Of a stretch of 8,088 nt of DNA, positions 6,425 through 8,088 are shown in pieces (position 1 is the first letter of the stretch; every line of letters starts with the position of its first letter). A model generated the notes under the pieces. It had not been told where the DNA came from and did no database searches. It was given only the letters and a program-made list of their open reading frames with translations. Source of the DNA: an uncultured Muribaculaceae bacterium (GTDB lineage Bacteria > Bacteroidota > Bacteroidia > Bacteroidales > Muribaculaceae); contig CABUTS010000088.1 in NCBI GenBank assembly GCA_902494515.1, positions 1 to 8,088 on the forward strand. The letters run 5' to 3'. The position numbers and the translations under genes are program-made.

Positions 6425-6460
6425 ATGACTCATCTTAATGATGTGGCTAATTCTCAATAA
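6425..6460 (+). other. 11-codon ORF in the btuF-btuC gap
   Basis: ATG at 6425 opens a frame MTHLNDVANSQ that ends with TAA at 6458-6460, ten bases before the TTG start of the permease and in the same reading frame as it. It could be a coupling leader, or a relic of a longer permease start broken by a stop. No similarity to a known leader peptide is seen. Confidence 0.25.
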
Positions 6461-6469
6461 ATCAGAAAA

Positions 6470-7450
6470 TTGAAATCAAGAACGTCCATATTGTTTGTGG
6501 CTTTCACGGCGCTGATGCTGCTGTTGTTCTGCCTGGACCTGTCGGTGGGGTCGGTCCGCATCCCGCTCGAGCAGGTGTGGGGAGCGCTGACAGGCGGCGA
6601 CTGCCCGCGTGCTACGGCCAAAATTATCCTCAACATCCGCCTGATCAAGGCCATAGTAGCCCTGCTCGCCGGCGCAGCGCTGTCGGTGAGCGGCCTGCAG
6701 ATGCAGACGCTGTTCCGCAACCCGCTGGCTGGACCTTATGTGCTGGGTATCAGCTCCGGAGCGAGCCTCGGCGTTGCGCTGGTGGTGCTCGCCGGGGTCG
6801 GCTCGACGGTTGGTGTTGCCGGAGCCGCCTGGATTGGCGCCGGGACCGTGCTGCTGGTGATAGCCGCGGCAGGCCACCGTATCAAGGATATTATGGTAAT
6901 CCTGATTCTCGGCATGATGTTCTCCTCCGGAGTCAGCGCCATCGTGCAGATCCTGCAATATATCAGCCGCGACGATGCCCTTAAAACGTTCGTAATCTGG
7001 ACGATGGGTTCGCTCGGCGATGTCACCGCCGGGCAGCTATGGGTTCTCCTGCCGGCTGTCCTCGCCGGGCTGATTCTCGCCGTCCTGACCATCAAACCGC
7101 TCAATATGCTGCTCTTCGGCGAGGAATATGCCGTGACCATGGGGCTGAATATCCGCCGTTCGCGCGGACTGCTTTTCCTATCGACGACGCTTCTGGCTGG
7201 CACTGTGACGGCTTTCTGCGGCCCGATTGGCTTCATCGGACTGGCCATGCCGCACGTAACCCGGATGATTTTCAGGAACTCCGACCACCGTGTGCTCATC
7301 CCCTCCACCATCCTCACCGGCGGCTGCGTGATGCTGCTCTGCGACCTCGTCTCCAAACTGTTCACCCTCCCCGTCAACGCCATCACAGCTCTCGTCGGCA
7401 TCCCCGTGGTGGTGTGGGTGGTGCTGAGAAATAAATCCCTGACGTCATGA
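6470..7450 (+). CDS. btuC: BtuC/FecCD-type ABC transporter permease
   Basis: The 326-residue, highly hydrophobic product has about ten membrane segments, and its length is normal for the FecCD family. Family signatures are SGLQMQTLFRNPLAGP (74-89) with LGISSGASLG (92-101), WTMGSLG (177-183) and, on the cytoplasmic loop that meets the ATPase, GPIGFIGLAMPHVTR (251-265). The C-terminus ITALVGIPVVVWVV is also typical. The start is TTG at 6470: a TAA lies in frame at 6458-6460 and no ATG falls between, while the first residues KSRTSILFVAF fit the usual short basic N-terminus. The gene begins 51 bases after the btuF-like stop, the largest gap in the operon, and ends in ATGA shared with the ATPase gene. 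It forms the inner-membrane channel for the ligand carried by the binding protein. Confidence 0.88.
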   Translation: MKSRTSILFVAFTALMLLLFCLDLSVGSVRIPLEQVWGALTGGDCPRATAKIILNIRLIKAIVALLAGAALSVSGLQMQTLFRNPLAGPYVLGISSGASLGVALVVLAGVGSTVGVAGAAWIGAGTVLLVIAAAGHRIKDIMVILILGMMFSSGVSAIVQILQYISRDDALKTFVIWTMGSLGDVTAGQLWVLLPAVLAGLILAVLTIKPLNMLLFGEEYAVTMGLNIRRSRGLLFLSTTLLAGTVTAFCGPIGFIGLAMPHVTRMIFRNSDHRVLIPSTILTGGCVMLLCDLVSKLFTLPVNAITALVGIPVVVWVVLRNKSLTS

Positions 7451-8088
7451 TCGAACTGCGTGATTTTTCAATCGGTTACGGCTCCCGGCAGCTGCTTGCC
7501 GGGGTCAGCACCCGTTTCCCCGGCGGCTGCCTGACGGCTCTGATCGGGCGCAACGGGTCCGGCAAGTCGACGCTGCTGCGGGCCATAGCGGGACTAAATC
7601 CCCGTTATCAGGGAGATATCCTTATCGACGGCCAGAATCTCCGCTCGCTCAGTGCTCCGCAGCTGGCCCGCCGGGTGGCGTTCGTCAACACCGAGCGGAC
7701 GCGCATCCCGAACCTGCGCTGCCACGACGTCGTGGCCATCGGCCGCGCACCCTACACCAACTGGATCGGACGCATGCAGGAGACCGACCGGGAGGCCGTT
7801 GAGAGCGCTCTCGAGGCGGTCGGAATGGCTGATTACGCCGGGCGCACCATGGACACTATGAGCGACGGCGAATGTCAGCGAGTGATGATTGCCCGGGCAC
7901 TGGCCCAGGACACCCCGACAATACTGCTCGACGAGCCGACCTCGTTTCTCGATATTCCCAATCGCTATGAGCTTGTGAACCTGCTGCTTAGCCTCGCTCA
8001 CGACCGCGGGAAATGCATCCTCTTCTCCACCCACGAACTCCCTCTGGCCCTCGAGCTCTGCGACTCCATCGCCCTCATCCTCCCCCCC
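7447..8088 (+). CDS. btuD: BtuD/FecE-type ABC transporter ATP-binding protein, 3' end cut by the window
   Basis: The frame opens with ATG at 7447, sharing ATGA with the permease stop, and is open for 214 codons to the right edge. It has an aromatic A-loop Tyr11, Walker A GRNGSGKST (34-42), signature MSDGE (138-142, where LSGGE is usual), Walker B TILLDEPTSFLD (158-169) with Glu163 as catalytic base, D-loop around Leu168-Asp169, and H-loop His196 in FSTHE. At the Q-loop the sequence is AFVNTERTRIPN (78-89), so the usual Gln is replaced, which I recall as common in Bacteroidales members of this class (VLTEK). It would power import through the BtuC-like permease. The family normally has about 250 or more residues, so a C-terminal part is missing only because the window ends. 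Confidence 0.88.
   Translation, partial: MIELRDFSIGYGSRQLLAGVSTRFPGGCLTALIGRNGSGKSTLLRAIAGLNPRYQGDILIDGQNLRSLSAPQLARRVAFVNTERTRIPNLRCHDVVAIGRAPYTNWIGRMQETDREAVESALEAVGMADYAGRTMDTMSDGECQRVMIARALAQDTPTILLDEPTSFLDIPNRYELVNLLLSLAHDRGKCILFSTHELPLALELCDSIALILPP

Overview
The window looks like a GC-rich member of the Bacteroidales (order Bacteroidales is likely; a Muribaculaceae- or Rikenellaceae-type lineage is only a guess). The reasons are a surface-lipoprotein plus TonB-receptor pair of the Bacteroides type, a NusG-like UpxY-type antiterminator, a Bacteroidota-type promoter (TTG, 20 bases, TAnnTTTG), A-rich rather than purine-rich ribosome-binding regions, and DUF5074/YncE-like propeller sequence.

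Layout. Positions 1-1564 carry two minus-strand genes that overlap by four bases: a 459-residue protein (185-1564, GTG start) and the first 62 codons of a downstream gene that runs off the left edge (1-188). The 459-residue protein is the most unusual gene here. Its C-terminal half is a NusG-type NGN plus KOW pair. Its N-terminal half reads as a tyrosine recombinase with the catalytic residues mostly gone. Positions 1565-2023 are a 459-base divergent intergenic region with a nine-C tract, a ten-base-period direct repeat, an 8-bp perfect hairpin, a UUCG-capped hairpin and a promoter that ends at the next start codon.

Positions 2024 to the right edge hold five plus-strand genes in a tight operon: btuG-like surface lipoprotein propeller, btuB-like TonB-dependent receptor, btuF-like substrate-binding lipoprotein, btuC-like permease and btuD-like ATPase (cut by the right edge after 214 codons). 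The operon order matches Bacteroides vitamin B12 uptake loci. The surface propeller would capture corrinoid and lid the receptor, TonB energy would bring it into the periplasm, and BtuF would hand it to BtuCD for import. B12 as substrate is inferred from the propeller and gene order. No cobalamin riboswitch is visible, so heme or another chelate is not excluded.

The left part probably belongs to a surface-polysaccharide locus, because UpxY-type antiterminators normally sit at the head of such operons. The glycan genes themselves would lie beyond the left edge and are not seen.
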